Shown: positions 1 to 10,984 of the stretch, piece by piece
Layout: every line of letters begins with the position of its first letter
Position numbering within the stretch: position 1 is the first letter of the stretch
Assembly (NCBI RefSeq): GCF_002878395.1
Contig: NW_025881461.1
Coordinates: 19,599-83,598, forward strand
Reading direction: 5' to 3'
DNA length: 64,000 bases
Origin: Capsicum annuum
Lineage: Eukaryota; Streptophyta; Magnoliopsida; Solanales; Solanaceae
Notes under the pieces: generated by a model
The model's database searches: none
What the model was told of the DNA's origin: nothing
The model's input: the letters and a program-made list of their open reading frames with translations, nothing else
Translations under genes and position numbers: made by a program

Positions 1-630
1 AGTATTGAAATGATATTTAGTATAGGTTTGCATGACCAAGGGTTCAGTTTATCAGTAATTCAGTTATTCAATTTTACAGATTATTTCAGCACATACTTTC
101 TTGGTTTATATTTGTTTTACATGTTCATGCATTCATGCTCAGTATCCATATATATTTTAGTTAGTCCCTACTCACGTACCAGTACATCAAAGTACTGACC
201 GCGTACTCTCTTTTATGCTATATTGATTTCACAATATAGGTTTGGACGCCCAGTTCCCCAATCGTACTTAGACAGTTCGTGTGCCACTCAACAGCAGTTG
301 TGGTGAGTCCTTATCCTTTGAGGACAAGTTATCCATAGTTACTTTCAATATTTCTTTTATTTCAGTCAGACGGAGTTAGTTGGGGTTTTTTCGATCAACT
401 CCTCATGTTTTAGAGGTTTTCAAATAGTCAGACTTGTTTTCAGTTATTAATAGAAGTTCAAATGGGTTGGGTGTTGTTTCAGTATTATATCTTATCAGAG
501 TTTTCATCAGTTTAGTTTCCATATATGATTATTCAGTGCATACAATAGATATCAGATCGTGGGTTAGCTTAGAGTCGCTTGTGGCCTTAACCACTGTGTT
601 ACAATTAGGGGGTAGCTTCAGATCATGGCA
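1..630 (+). repeat. 3' part of a Ty3/gypsy-type LTR (family M), left end outside window
   Basis: No gene is present. The stretch has the 3'-LTR architecture shared by the other gypsy LTRs here, read in plus orientation: a CAGTAC/GTACTG stem-loop near 179-196, a second stem-loop at 218-239, then a GTGAGTCCT...GAGGAC motif near 302-327, and a terminal ATCATGGCA resembling the GTCGTGACA-type LTR end. The end at 630 is inferred from that terminal CA. The other end, the internal region and the partner LTR are not in the window. Confidence 0.6.
218..239 (+). other. Conserved LTR stem-loop, family M copy
   Basis: Stems CTATATTG/CAATATAG, followed by GTTTGG. The plus orientation matches the plus orientation of this LTR. 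Confidence 0.65.
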
Positions 631-978
631 ATAACAAACTTAACCTACACCTATTCAGCCCCCATAAGATCGATAGGTACAGATGCCAAACAATCATATT
701 GTTGATAGGCTACGCATATGAATGAATAGAAGTCATGAAAAACACTAGACAATGCAAGATAAATTAATTACAATATCCAATACAAGTGAATACACCCCCT
801 TCAGCTAAGTAGCTCGCAAAGGTAGAACTACGACAACTTTCATTCTCCGATAATATGGCTCATCAAATGAAGGGGCCCATAGAGGACTTGAGATATCTAT
901 ATACACTACCATATTCTAAACCATGACTTCCATAATTCATAACAAATCTACTCTGTCTACTACCAAAGGTAAATATGT
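631..978. other. Unassigned interval between two LTRs
   Basis: No reading frame, RNA gene or clear repeat is recognised. The interval is the left flank of the solo LTR that follows. Removing that LTR and one TATGT copy joins it to the sequence at 3148, so 631-978 and 3148 onward were once contiguous. Confidence 0.4.
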
Positions 979-3142
979 TGTAACACTCCACATTTTTGAG
1001 CTAGAAATTAAATCGTCGTCCCTACGTGTGTAAGCTTTAATTTCATGGTTTATGTTGGATATTTGATTTTACAAGGTTCTACTTTGAATGTGTATAACTT
1101 TTGATACACATAGAATTTTGCAGATGAAGACCCACCAAATTATAGATTATTGAATTAGATTTCCAACGATACCAATTTTTCAAAATTTGATAACCAATCG
1201 AAAAGATACGGCATTTTTCGTGTAAGGCAGTAAGCCAACGCGATCTTGATGCGTCTCATCGACTGTGCCTCGACACGAAACCTGATGCGAATTTAAAACT
1301 TTTTTACGCATTATTTCAGTTTCTAATGGGTCTAGAGGCATTTTGGTCACTTCCCCTCACCCAAAATCCGTCCATAACATATAATTCCAGCCCCAAGAAA
1401 CATCAATTGCCTCTTCTATTCAATTTTCTCTCAAAAAATAAGATCAACCTAAAGTTCCTCCAAGAACAAGAAAGCAAGGAAAAATCAATCCTTAAGTTCA
1501 AGATTTTCAAGGAACAGATTAAGATTCGAGTTCTACTCTTCAAACCTTGTAATCTAAGGTACGTGGGATTTTTCTAAACTACATGGGCTTGTTGAAAACT
1601 ATTTGAATAAGATTTAAAGTTATAGAAGTCATGAAATTTTAAAGGGGTTTTGGAATTATGTTTACAATCTTGCATTATGAATTACTTAATGATGTTGATT
1701 TGGTCTTGAGGCCTTCCCTTGAAATTGATTTGGTTAAGTATATATGTATGCATATGCTTGAAGCTTTAAATTATAAATTGAGAGCATGTAATGTTGAATC
1801 TTCCCCTCTCTCATTGTGTTACTACATGATTTACAAGTTATGGGTTCTTAAATTTGCATAATTTAAAGAATGAGTCAAGTCTTATTATCTTACATGAATT
1901 TTATGATGATTGAGAATTGAAGAGAGGGGTATTATTATGATTTAAGTGCTGAGAGTGATAATTGAAGAAATCTTCAGAAATATTTAAGAAATTGACCACA
2001 CCTTATTTGAAATTGTTTAAAAGAATGAGAATCTTTGCATAGTTTTAAATTATGTTTTGAAATATGTATTCCCTTATATTACCTGCATGTTTTGGTGATC
2101 TGAACAGTGTTTTAAATGAAAGAATTATGCTTGATATTTTTATGGCTCAGAATTATGACTTGCAAGTCTTAGTATGACGATACCAAATCAAATAAGGCCA
2201 TGGTAAAAGTCAAAACAGAATACAAATTTCATTTCAGATTTCAGATTTTGAATTCAGAAAGATGCATGTTTAGAACAGGATAAAAATAAGCACTAAGAGA
2301 ATTAGGTGGTTACCCAAAGTAGGCATGGGTCACTCGATTCATTGCCCGAAATCATAATTTGCTGATACGGGTATATTATTGTTATACACTAGCCTAGTGC
2401 CCTATGGCGTATCAGAATTAGAATCAAAAACTCCAACTCTTGCAGTAAACTTGGGTTGGGGGCTTGGCCACCGAGTCAAGGACGGATCCCATATAGCCCG
2501 TGGGATACTCTCAGAAATGTAGGGTGTACCACCTAGTTCAGAAGTAATACAAAGAATGAAATTGCATTGACAAGATTGTTTTAAGATCATTTGAGATGGC
2601 CTACGTATTTTGAACTAGTTTATACATAATGTTTTATGACTTGCTCTCACCTATGTTATATATGTATAAATTCATTATTTTGTATTGCTCTGCTTACCAG
2701 TACATTTGTGTTGATCCACCTATATTTTAGGATTTTGAGACACAGTCCTTGGGTCCCGTTAAGCAGTAGATTGACTTGTCAGAAGTTTGTAGTTGATGAG
2801 ACTCCCTTACTTACGAAGGACTGGTTATGAAACTTTTATTGTTATTTTATTTTGATTCATAGTCCAACTAGGGGCCTTGTCCCAGATTTGTCTCAGGCGT
2901 ATGATGGTCAATGTAGTGTTAAAAATTTCACAGACAGTTGTCACATGTTTAGAATATTCAGAATATCCCTTTTTAAATTAATCAAGTTTATGAGATTGAC
3001 CATGGTTCCGTCATGTATTATTTTTCATGAATTTTCTTATACTAGCTGAATATTGTGCATGATTACCTGATTTAGAAGAGCGCCCGGGCCTTCATAGCTC
3101 GAGATGCTCATTATGGCTAGGGCCCCGGCTCGGGTTGTGACA
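979..3142 (+). mobile_element. Solo LTR (family I), gypsy type, with perfect target-site duplication
   Basis: The 2164-bp unit starts TGTAACACTCC and ends GGGTTGTGACA. It is flanked by identical 5-bp direct repeats TATGT (974-978 and 3143-3147). No PBS, polypurine tract or polyprotein follows, so this is a solo LTR left by LTR-LTR recombination. TG...CA ends and a 5-bp duplication are standard for LTR retrotransposons. A segment near 1140-1215 matches, in inverse orientation, a segment of solo LTR D near 27900-27975, so the two families are related. Short ORFs inside are not recognised as genes. Confidence 0.9.
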
Positions 3143-3147
3143 TATGT

Positions 3148-4045
3148 GTAACAAGTGGTCGAAATTGAATCAGGACTAAAAGTAAGTAAAATTCATAGAC
3201 TCTTGTGCCCGAGATCGAATTTGGAACTAAAATAGTAAAATAGTATAGGAAAAAGTCTGAATCTCCCTCAAGCAAAGTGAGTAAGAAGTGATAAAAAGAA
3301 TGAATTAAGAAATGAATTGAAATCAACCTTGGTCTAATTTCAAAGTAGTGTGTTTAGGTTAAAATAGTCTACTCCAATAACAAGGGTGGTACGACTTTCA
3401 TTGTAAAGATTCATTTCAAAAGTGAAAAGTAAGAATAAAATCTTCTTTCGAAAACAGTAGTAAAATCAAGGTTCTAGCCAAAATCATACCACTAAATACG
3501 GATAAATATATCTATGCATGTCATCCCTAGTATCCAAATAATACAAACGTAAGAGTCCAATCATCTATAAACTACACACCCTTTCAGAGAATAAAATACT
3601 AACATTGTGTCCAACTAATGTCATAATCACGACATCATACCCGATAATATATATATATATATATATATAACAGGATGTCAACACCACACCACAATTTGAG
3701 AAAATAGGGTAAACATGGGCGTAAAGCTACTAGAAGGGTTTAATCAAAGAATATCATCCAATTCACTAAGTAATATGGTAGGTCTTATAATAAAGTATCA
3801 TTCATGTCAATCAATGGTTAAACAAGTCTATAATCAAGTGTAAATAGGATTTTACATCCTTAACGGGTATTCTAGGCAAAAGCTCAAGCTACATTTGTAT
3901 TCTAATTCCCTAATAGGTTAAGTCATGATAAAACTAGGTATAAACCTATCCTATAATCCCTACCTAGCATATGATATATACAATGCACGATCTTATAGAA
4001 AAAATAGACGTAGCCTACCTCATCGCTGAATAGAAACCTCGAACC
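3148..4045 (-). repeat. Probable remnant of a minus-oriented gypsy LTR, left part
   Basis: No gene is seen. The phrase around 3672-3690 (GGATGTCAACACCACACCAC) resembles a phrase at the same kind of position in the minus-oriented LTRs of elements E (near 58035) and C (near 39588). This suggests an old minus-strand LTR body, later split by small element J. Its ends could not be located. An (AT)n microsatellite lies inside at about 3647-3669. Confidence 0.4.
3647..3669. repeat. (AT)n microsatellite
   Basis: About a dozen uninterrupted AT dinucleotides. No other function is evident. Confidence 0.9.
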
Positions 4046-4468
4046 TGTTGGGTTCGAAATCAAGAGGATGTCATGCAGAAGCTTAAAGTTTACAAATCAT
4101 GAGACGATAAATCAGACGACAAAGAAAACTACAATAAAAACACATATTATTTGATATGATTGGCCAAGAAGCCTACATATTGAAAACTAAATGAAAAAAC
4201 TTAAAATCTATTGGGAGAAATCTCCCCCTACACAAGACTCTTAAAATACTACATTATAGATATTATTGTGTTATGGTATTAGAAGGGGGGTCTTCTATTT
4301 ATAGATGTCCAAAATATTTTTCTCCAAGAAAGAGATTATCCAAATATGAAAAAGTTTATATTTTACTTTTTAGGAAAAATAAAAGTAATTATGGTTCTAC
4401 TTTTATTTTCCATCAATAGAAAACTATAACTCAATTTTGGTAAGAAAACCGGGGAAAACACCCTAACA
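4046..4468 (-). repeat. 3' LTR of element J
   Basis: Direct repeat of 4994-5419 with TG...CA ends. It contains the same CTATAAATAG-type TATA box on the minus strand, near 4292-4304. Confidence 0.92.
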
Positions 4469-4482
4469 AATCTCCCCTTTTT
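4469..4482 (-). promoter_or_regulatory. Polypurine tract of element J
   Basis: The minus strand reads AAAAAGGGGAGATT immediately before the 3' LTR, the normal site of plus-strand DNA priming. Confidence 0.8.
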
Positions 4483-4576
4483 GGCTTGATTTTCTAGCAA
4501 AATAATTTTGATCTTCCTTTTTCACACGTCTTCATACATCATTGCTGCTTACCATGATTAAAAATTCATATGGGTT

Positions 4577-4790
4577 TAAAATTGAAGCCCTATGCGTTAA
4601 AAATAAAAAACACGGGTTGATATTATTGAAGCCCTGTGTTATAAGTAAACAAGGTTGAAAGTGGATTCTTGTGCATTGAAAGTAAGCACAGGTTAAGAGA
4701 GAAGCTCATGCGTTAAAAATAAATGCACGAGTTGAAAGAAGCCCAAGCATTGAAAGTAAGTAGAGGTTAAATGTTGGAGCCCATAAATAT
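4577..4790. repeat. Degenerate tandem repeat inside element J
   Basis: Motifs of the form 'gaagccc..gcgttaaaaataa..cacgrgttgaaag' and 'gcattgaaagtaagcacaggttaa' recur at roughly 50-65-bp spacing (4584, 4628, 4672, 4702, 4738). No coding potential is seen, and the array takes up much of the internal region. Confidence 0.55.
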
Positions 4791-4978
4791 AGGTAGAAAA
4801 TTAATTTGGTTTTAAAGATGGATTAGCAACAGGATTGTTGAAAATTTATTTAAAATTTTTCTCCACATGTAGCTAGACACAAATCTTTATTATCTTCAAA
4901 TTGGTTGCAAATTGGTTTGAACCGCCATGAACTTTTCTTCAACCTCATTTCACCAAACCACTGGACCTTCGAACTGTA

Positions 4979-4991
4979 GGCTCTGATACCA
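4979..4991 (-). promoter_or_regulatory. Primer-binding site of element J (tRNA-iMet type)
   Basis: The minus strand reads TGGTATCAGAGCC, complementary to the 3' end of plant initiator methionine tRNA. It lies two bases from the LTR. Confidence 0.92.
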
Positions 4992-4993
4992 CT

Positions 4994-5419
4994 TGTTGGG
5001 TTCGAAATTGAGAGGGCGTGATGCAGAAGCTTATAGTTTGCAAACCATAGAGACGATAAATCAAATAACAAAGAAAAACATAATATTAAAAACATATTAT
5101 TGATATTGTTTGGCCAATTGGCCTACATATTAAAAACTAAATAAAAAACATAAAAAATATTTGAGAGAAAATCTCACCTTAAACAAAACTCTTAAACGAC
5201 TACATTGTGGATGCTATTGTGTTATGGTATGAGAAAGGAGGTCTTCTATTTATAGATGTCCAAAACTTTTCCTCCAAGAAAGAGGTTAGTAAAATATAAT
5301 TTTTTTTTATATTTTTCTTTTTAGGAAAAGTAAAAGTAATTATGGTTCTACTTTTATTTTCCATCAATAGAAAACTAAAAGTCAATTTTGATAAGAAAAT
5401 CGAGGCAAAAATCCTAACA
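4994..5419 (-). repeat. 5' LTR of element J with TATA box
   Basis: This is the promoter LTR in the minus orientation. The minus strand carries CTATAAATAGAAG (5243-5255), a strong TATA box. Confidence 0.92.
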
Positions 5420-5424
5420 GAACC

Positions 5425-6300
5425 ATCCATAAATTGCTCGTCTTTTCTCCATAATATCAAAAATAATATCGCACTATCAAAATCACAATCTACATAGCAA
5501 TATAAGTAAAATGATATTCATATTGCAATATAAAGTTCCAGGTCTAAAATTGGGTCAAAATAGACCTGTGGGATCCATGCATAAAATTCTAAAATTGGAC
5601 CCCTTATTAGGTTTCTCATGACTTAATAAACATGTGTCCAAAATTTAGGATTAATCTGAGCTCAATTACCCTCCTAGATCAGCCCTAACATAAGAGAAAC
5701 TCAATAACTTTAATAGAGAAATTAAGAGGAAAGCTCGGAACTTACGAGATTAGGACGAGATGAAGGTCTCCTTGAAGTTTCTACAATAACCCCGACCTCA
5801 AATAAAATACCCCCTAGCTATTTCTTGAGCTCAAAAGACGTCCCAAGAGGCTTGGAAATTGAGGAAAGTGATTTGGGGTCGAGGAGGGGAACAAGCATAA
5901 AAAGTCCCAGCTAGGTTGCCTAGGCACCCATTTGGTCACCATGGCGCTATCCCCTAGGTCCCAGTAGAGTCATTAGGTGCCCCATATGCTTGATCACCCA
6001 CCATCACCAAGGATCCACCCTTGGTCGCTCAAGAAACCTTGCCTAGGAGCCACGACGATGCACTAGAAACCAACAATGCACAATTCTCAGTCAGGTGCTC
6101 TAGGCTTATCTGAAACCCCATGGATGCAAAAAAACTATGCTAGCCTCAAAAATGACATTCCGTACTCAAACGAACTATCTAAAACTCCAAAACATGAAAA
6201 TGGACTTAAAACCCAAACGAACTATCCGAAATCCGAACCGACGATTTCAGAAAGTCATAAATAACCTGTATCCACTATGAGAAGGCATGAAGCGCCATAA
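5425..6300 (-). repeat. Probable remnant of a minus-oriented gypsy LTR, right part
   Basis: Continuation of the pre-insertion sequence of element J. It includes a relatively GC-rich stretch (about 5860-6075) of the type seen in LTR U3 regions here. The ORF at 6076-6264 resembles nothing I recognise and is probably spurious. No LTR boundary was found. Confidence 0.35.
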
Positions 6301-6727
6301 TACATGAAAATTTAGAAAATTGCCTAAATGGTCATTACAAAATCATTACTCCAGATAGATCTTTGAAAAGTTCATTGTATATAGTTTTAACTTTAAATTA
6401 ACTTATTGTTGTGGATGAGTTTATGAAAGATTTAATTGTGTAATATATTGTACTAATATTTTTTATTAAAAAGAGATCCAGAAAATCACCAAGTCTTTTA
6501 CTACACCTAATTATACAAGATTATGGTTAAACTATTTAAATAGATAAGAGATTTTTTGTTTTGTTTTGTTTTGAAAGTTACATATTTGACTGTTCGTCAA
6601 ATAGTTATAATCGCTAAACAAATATAAAAAAATATACATTAATTATATATGAAGTATATATTATATGTATCTACATAATAATAACATATTTACTGTTATT
6701 CCATAAATGGACTGGCCTGGAGAAGAT
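6301..6727. other. AT-rich intergenic DNA
   Basis: No gene or clear repeat. It ends in AAGAT, the left target-site copy of element K. Confidence 0.5.
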
Positions 6728-7207
6728 TGTGAAAAATATTAAAGTGATTTTTTGAAATGTCATATATTCTTTTAGAATGTCCTAATGTAGTAAATTTGAT
6801 AAAATATCAAGATATTTTAGGTAATTCTATATAGATGAATCTAGAAAGTTATGGTGTAGTTTCTTTGTATTATAGTTTGAAAAAACTAGATATTTGTAGA
6901 ATTTTATATTGTAGTTAAGAAAAATCTAGATATTTGTAGAGGATGGTAGAATTGTCTAGCCTAGCTACTTTGTATCTAGAACTAAATCTAGAAACTTCTC
7001 TAGGCAAATATAAATATGAGAACTCTTGTACATTTTTAAGTAACCAAAAACAAATCAATTTAAGTAGTCTTTTTTCAAATACCCTTTCTAATATCTTTCT
7101 TTTGCTTCCATGACTTCCTCTTCTTAGTTGAACCTTTCGAACTTAATTAATGATTTTGAGCTAGCAGAAAGTACTTTTTATTATCCTTGCTTCTACTATT
7201 CTCTACA
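6728..7207 (+). repeat. 5' LTR of element K
   Basis: Starts TGTGAAAAATATT and ends CTCTACA. TATAAATAT at about 7009-7017 is the likely TATA box. Confidence 0.9.
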
Positions 7208-7220
7208 TGGTATCATAGTC
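7208..7220 (+). promoter_or_regulatory. Primer-binding site of element K
   Basis: TGGTATCATAGTC abuts the LTR. It is a variant of the TGGTATCAGAGCC initiator-Met site. Confidence 0.85.
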
Positions 7221-7249
7221 ATAGTCGTAGATTGACTTCTAAATTTACA

Positions 7250-8110
7250 TGAAAATCAGATTAGTGATTGATTCAACTGGTTTGTCTATTTGGATTTAAG
7301 TGGCCGTGTTATTAGACTGCGGATGAAATTATTAAATCAATCAAATTACAAGGTATGAGAGACATGTATAGAATCATATCTTATGGGTGAGGACTTGTGG
7401 GATATTTTTAAAGAAATTAACACAAGCATTTTGACTGACGAACCACAAAATAATGATACGTATAAGAAGTGGAATGCAAAAGTGGAGTTCTTACCAAAGA
7501 GGTCCATCACCTTAAGTTTATTTGATCATATAATAAGGTGTAAATCAGTTCATGAAATATAAAGGACCCTTAATCAGTTAATAGAAGAATCCCGGCTATA
7601 AATATTAGAGAATGAACTGGGGTACACTATTCAAGATAATCTTTCTGTTCTCGAGTATTTTTTTTGAAGATTATGAACTTATGTTTTGAGATATCTTATT
7701 AAATTCAGATGAGGCTATCTCTGAAGCACGAATGAGAAGAATCATCATTTGTGGCTTGAAACCAGAATATATTTCCTTTGTGACATCAATTCAAGATGAG
7801 CTCAACAATCATCTTTGGATGAATTTGAGAATTTGTAATCCTCACAAGAGTTACTAGCCAAATAGTTGGCTGATGTATTTGTCTAAGAAAGGAAATAAAA
7901 TATTCTTGTAGCTGACAAAAGGATCTTTAAGAAAATCAAGATATGTCACACTATGTGGTTCTAGCTCCAACGTAAAGATAGAATAATCTTCTAATAATTA
8001 TGGTATAAAGCCTCTCTGATGGTACTAGTGTGGTAAAGTAGGACACATAAAAAGATCTTGGCAAGCCATGGTGAGAAACATGACTCAAACTAAAAAAGTT
8101 GTTGAAGAGG
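7250..8110 (+). pseudogene. copia-type gag relic (UBN2-like) with degenerate zinc knuckle
   Basis: Conceptual translation in broken frames gives the copia gag pattern: GEDLWDIF near 7387, a YKKWNAK block near 7460, and ARMRRIIICGLKPEY near 7725. A degraded CCHC knuckle (CGKVGHIKR, with flanking Cys lost) lies near 8025-8055. Gag would package element RNA in virus-like particles. Several in-frame stops, for example near 7560 and 7600, and frameshifts make it non-functional. The UBN2-type assignment rests on recalled motif order. The true start codon is not identifiable. Confidence 0.7.
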
Positions 8111-8329
8111 AAAAAGATTGAAAATGTGCCTGGTAGCTGAGACTCGAGAAATAGATGCCATGACTTCCATTAATTTTAAATGATTGGATCGAGAATTCAA
8201 GATATACTACAGTGTATCACATGGAGGAAAACACTAATGTTGTCAAAGAGGAGTAAGAAAATTCTGAAGACGTTCATTGGTAACATAGTAGTCTCTATCG
8301 AGGAAATCAAAGAAGAAGATTAAGAAACT

Positions 8330-8660
8330 GGCAATAAAAGTTTGGACGTGAAGAATTTTAAAGTAGATCCTAAAAAAGTAGTGCTTGAAACTACGTATGA
8401 TAGTGATGATCTTTTTGTAGAAAACATTGATGGAAATATAGTAGAATTTGAAGTCTTTGATTAGTCATCTGCCATATCAATGTCAATCACTATCTTAGAG
8501 AAAATATTGAAAGCAAATGGAGAGGGTGTAGATCAAATAAATGAAAAAGTTGGCCTTGAAATTCAAATTTCAAGTGGAGAGACAGATGACATAACTTTCG
8601 AAAGCTCTGAAGCTACCAAAGAGTTTATTGAGGAGTTGGAAAGAAAATCTTATGGTTGAT
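8330..8660 (+). pseudogene. Unrecognised acidic ORF remnant downstream of gag in element K
   Basis: After the knuckle the frame stays nearly open for about 330 bp, with one stop near 8461-8463. It encodes Asp/Glu-rich sequence such as LDVKNFKVDPKKVVLETTYD and LEIQISSGETDDITFESSEA. No protease, integrase or RT motif is visible. It occupies the place where pol would be in a full copia element. It could be captured host sequence or an element-specific second ORF. I do not recognise it. Confidence 0.4.
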
Positions 8661-9140
8661 CCTATCATTATTCTGAGGCTTCACGGATAATTCGCTATAA
8701 GATCATTGCAGACTCAAAACAGAAGACTAGTCAAATTTGCCTATATTATGAAGTTGCATCATAAGAAGCGGGTTCTAAAATTTTAAAGCTTAGAGTTTCA
8801 AAATTTTCCATTGCAGGTGTGTTTCCAGATTATACAATTGTCGGGAGCTAAAAGAAAGGAGGAGACTGAAAATTGAAAAGCATGGAACTCAACAAAATGA
8901 TTATTCATGTGCTTTGAATAGGGCAACGAAGACTATTGTCAAGCCATCCCACTATAGAGATAAAAATTTTGTCAATACATATTCTTGTTTCTTTATAATG
9001 AAAATCATTGAGAAGAAATCTTCATCATTTGAGAAGCAATAAGATTTAACCAAAAACTATTGAGTTCTTTACCGAAGCACACTTCAAAGCTTTGTTTGAG
9101 TTCTTCTACGAAAAATTTGGGTAGCTTTCAAGAAAATCAC

Positions 9141-9153
9141 TTTAAGGGGGGAG
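9141..9153 (+). promoter_or_regulatory. Polypurine tract of element K
   Basis: TTTAAGGGGGGAG immediately precedes the 3' LTR. Confidence 0.85.
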
Positions 9154-9623
9154 TATGAAAAATATTAAAGTTGATTTTTTGAAATATCATAGATTCTTCT
9201 AGAATGCCCTAGTGTAGTAGCTTTGATGAAATATTTAGATATTCTAGGTAGAAGAATCTCAAAAGTTATTGCGCAGTTTATTTATATTCTAGTTAGAAAA
9301 ATCTGATATTTGTAGAATTTGATATTGTAGATAGAAGAGTCTAGATATTTATAGAAGATGGTACGATTGTCTAGCCTAGCTACTTTGTAACTAGAACTAA
9401 ATCTAGAAACTTCTCTAGGCAAGTATAAATATGAGAAGTTTTGTGTATTTGTTAGTAACCAAGAACAAATAGATTCAAGTAGCCTTCTTTCAAGTTATTA
9501 TTTCTAATATATTCCTTCTGCTTTCATGACTTCCTCTTCTTAGTTGGATCTTTCAATTTTAGTTAATGATCTTGAACTAGTAGAAGGTCTTTCTGATTAA
9601 CCTTTCTTTTGTTATTCTCTACA
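9154..9623 (+). repeat. 3' LTR of element K
   Basis: Direct repeat of 6728-7207. The terminal TG has become TA at 9154-9155. It ends CTCTACA before the AAGAT target copy. Confidence 0.88.
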
Positions 9624-9628
9624 AAGAT

Positions 9629-10305
9629 AAGTTATATGCTAACTTTATTGTTATCTTTATAGGATAAAGATATTTGTTACGGATACCCAAACTCAAAAAA
9701 ATATTTTCAAAGTAATTTTATAAAAAATAAAAGAAAAATACAAAATAAATTATGTAAATATTATCTCAGCTATTATTTGATTGAAAAGATATACGAACAG
9801 TGTTAATGCTATTAGAATTTTATGGCTAAATAAAGTAGACATTACTGCAGATAGACCACTATGACTAATTGACTATCGATGATTACCATCACTATATACT
9901 CTCAACCATTCTTATCAATCATCACCATTACCATTAACTTATTACAATTATTTGTCTTCATGCTACCACTAATCACCACTTTTAACCTTTGTTGTCAGTC
10001 ATAGAACCACTATATTATGTATCCACGATCACTTCAATGATTCAACAATATCATCAACCATATCATCTAATTAGTCAGCGTCACAGCCATCACTGGCAAC
10101 CATCACCATCGTCACCATTAAATTAAACTTCATTATTTTGTAAAATATTTTGCAAACAAATATTATACATGTTGATATTGAGAAAATAAATAATTTTAAC
10201 TGCTTACATTTAAGTTTCAATACAACATCTTATATTTATATGCACATTTATATTCAAAACTAGATATATTGGAAGGCCCGTTTACGGGCCCAACATTATA
10301 ATATT
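9629..10305. other. AT-rich interval with CACCAT/ATC-rich low-complexity tract
   Basis: No gene. From about 9840 to 10130 the plus strand is dominated by imperfect CAC, CAT and ATC triplets (for example CATCACCATTACCATTAAC). A perfect 7-bp stem GGCCCGT/ACGGGCC lies near 10275-10290. Confidence 0.5.
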
Positions 10306-10552
10306 CAATTGAATTATAAATAATAAAAATTACATATATAACGACATGTTTACTAGTATCTACTAAAAATCCCAACTTTTTTCAAACCTCATAAAATCCC
10401 AACTTTTGGCCATTGATGATACATGTTAATTAACTTAGATACATATTAGGGATACATGTTTTAATTTAACTAACTAGCACATTTTTAGACATGTAACGAA
10501 TAAATTAACATTAAAACCACAATTAATTCATTTTTAGACATGTTAATGAACA

Positions 10553-10940
10553 TGACGTGGTTGTATCATGGAAGTGTCTGAAGAGCATGTATTTTGGGTC
10601 TGTGGGGTAGGAGATGAACATATTGTGAATGAGTTATCGGGTTGTTCTGCATTGGAAACTATGGAACTGTATTTTGTAGAGGGTTTTTGTAGTGTCGATG
10701 TTAGGTCTTTGAAGTTGGATCGTTATTCGTTGCTGATGATGGAAGAGATCGTACCTTGGATATTATTTTACAGTAATTTTTTGTTCTTATGTTAATAAGG
10801 TCGAGATACATTTTTAATGTTAATGATACATTTTGCTCATTTTGTATCTGAGTTTATATAGTTCTGATTACTTATGTATCTCGTTTTGTTTTAGTTTTAT
10901 CTATTACAACATACGAAACAAACATAAAAGTTTTATTTTA
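10553..10940 (+). repeat. Inverted-repeat arm (left) carrying F-box/LRR-like sequence
   Basis: Reads in inverse orientation as 14006-14410. It shares GAAGAGCATGTATTTTGGGT, the GGTCGAGATACA block near 10799, and the block ending in ACATACGAAACAAACATAAA. Two internal segments present in the right arm are missing here. Confidence 0.85.
10568..10795 (+). pseudogene. F-box/LRR (FBD-like) protein fragment
   Basis: The short frame contains LSGCSALETMEL followed by VDVRSLKLDRY. This closely resembles the leucine-rich segment LSGCPxLETLEL...SxxLKxLxL of plant F-box/LRR and FBD proteins, which serve as substrate receptors of SCF ubiquitin ligases. No F-box, start or complete repeat set is present, so this is a captured fragment. 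A second copy lies in inverse orientation at 14006-14410. The assignment is from recalled consensus only. Confidence 0.55.
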
Positions 10941-10984
10941 GATACATGTTATACATGTTTTTGCAGTTAATATACCTAGTAATC

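Larger units (their letters stand above)
4046..5419 (-). mobile_element. Complete small non-autonomous LTR retrotransposon J (TRIM-like)
   Basis: Two direct LTRs of 423 and 426 bp (4046-4468 and 4994-5419) start TGTTGGGTTCGAAAT and end CCTAACA. They enclose only 525 bp. The element is flanked by identical GAACC duplications (4041-4045 and 5420-5424). On the minus strand a perfect initiator-Met-type PBS, TGGTATCAGAGCC, follows the right LTR, and a purine tract (AAAAAGGGGAGATT) precedes the left LTR. The minus strand is therefore the sense strand. No protein is encoded, so the element would need enzymes in trans. LTR ends and PBS look copia-like. The size is TRIM-like, though the LTRs are at the long end for that class. 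Confidence 0.93.
6728..9623 (+). mobile_element. Complete gag-only Ty1/copia-like element K
   Basis: LTRs of 480 bp (6728-7207) and 470 bp (9154-9623) share long identical stretches. Identical AAGAT duplications flank the element (6723-6727 and 9624-9628). A PBS TGGTATCATAGTC directly follows the 5' LTR, and a TTTAAGGGGGGAG polypurine tract directly precedes the 3' LTR. The 1946-bp interior encodes a degraded gag-like protein followed by an unrelated acidic region. No protease, integrase or reverse transcriptase is recognisable, so the element is non-autonomous (TR-GAG type). Stops and frameshifts show that it is decayed. Confidence 0.88.

Noticed and set aside
1326..1577. 83-codon ORF inside solo LTR I
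   Set aside because: Lies wholly within an LTR body, has low-complexity composition and no recognisable domain.
3143..3160. TATGTGTAACAAG looking like the start of a second LTR (TGTAAC) right after solo LTR I
   Set aside because: The TATGT here is explained as the target duplication of LTR I, and no matching LTR end or second copy was found.
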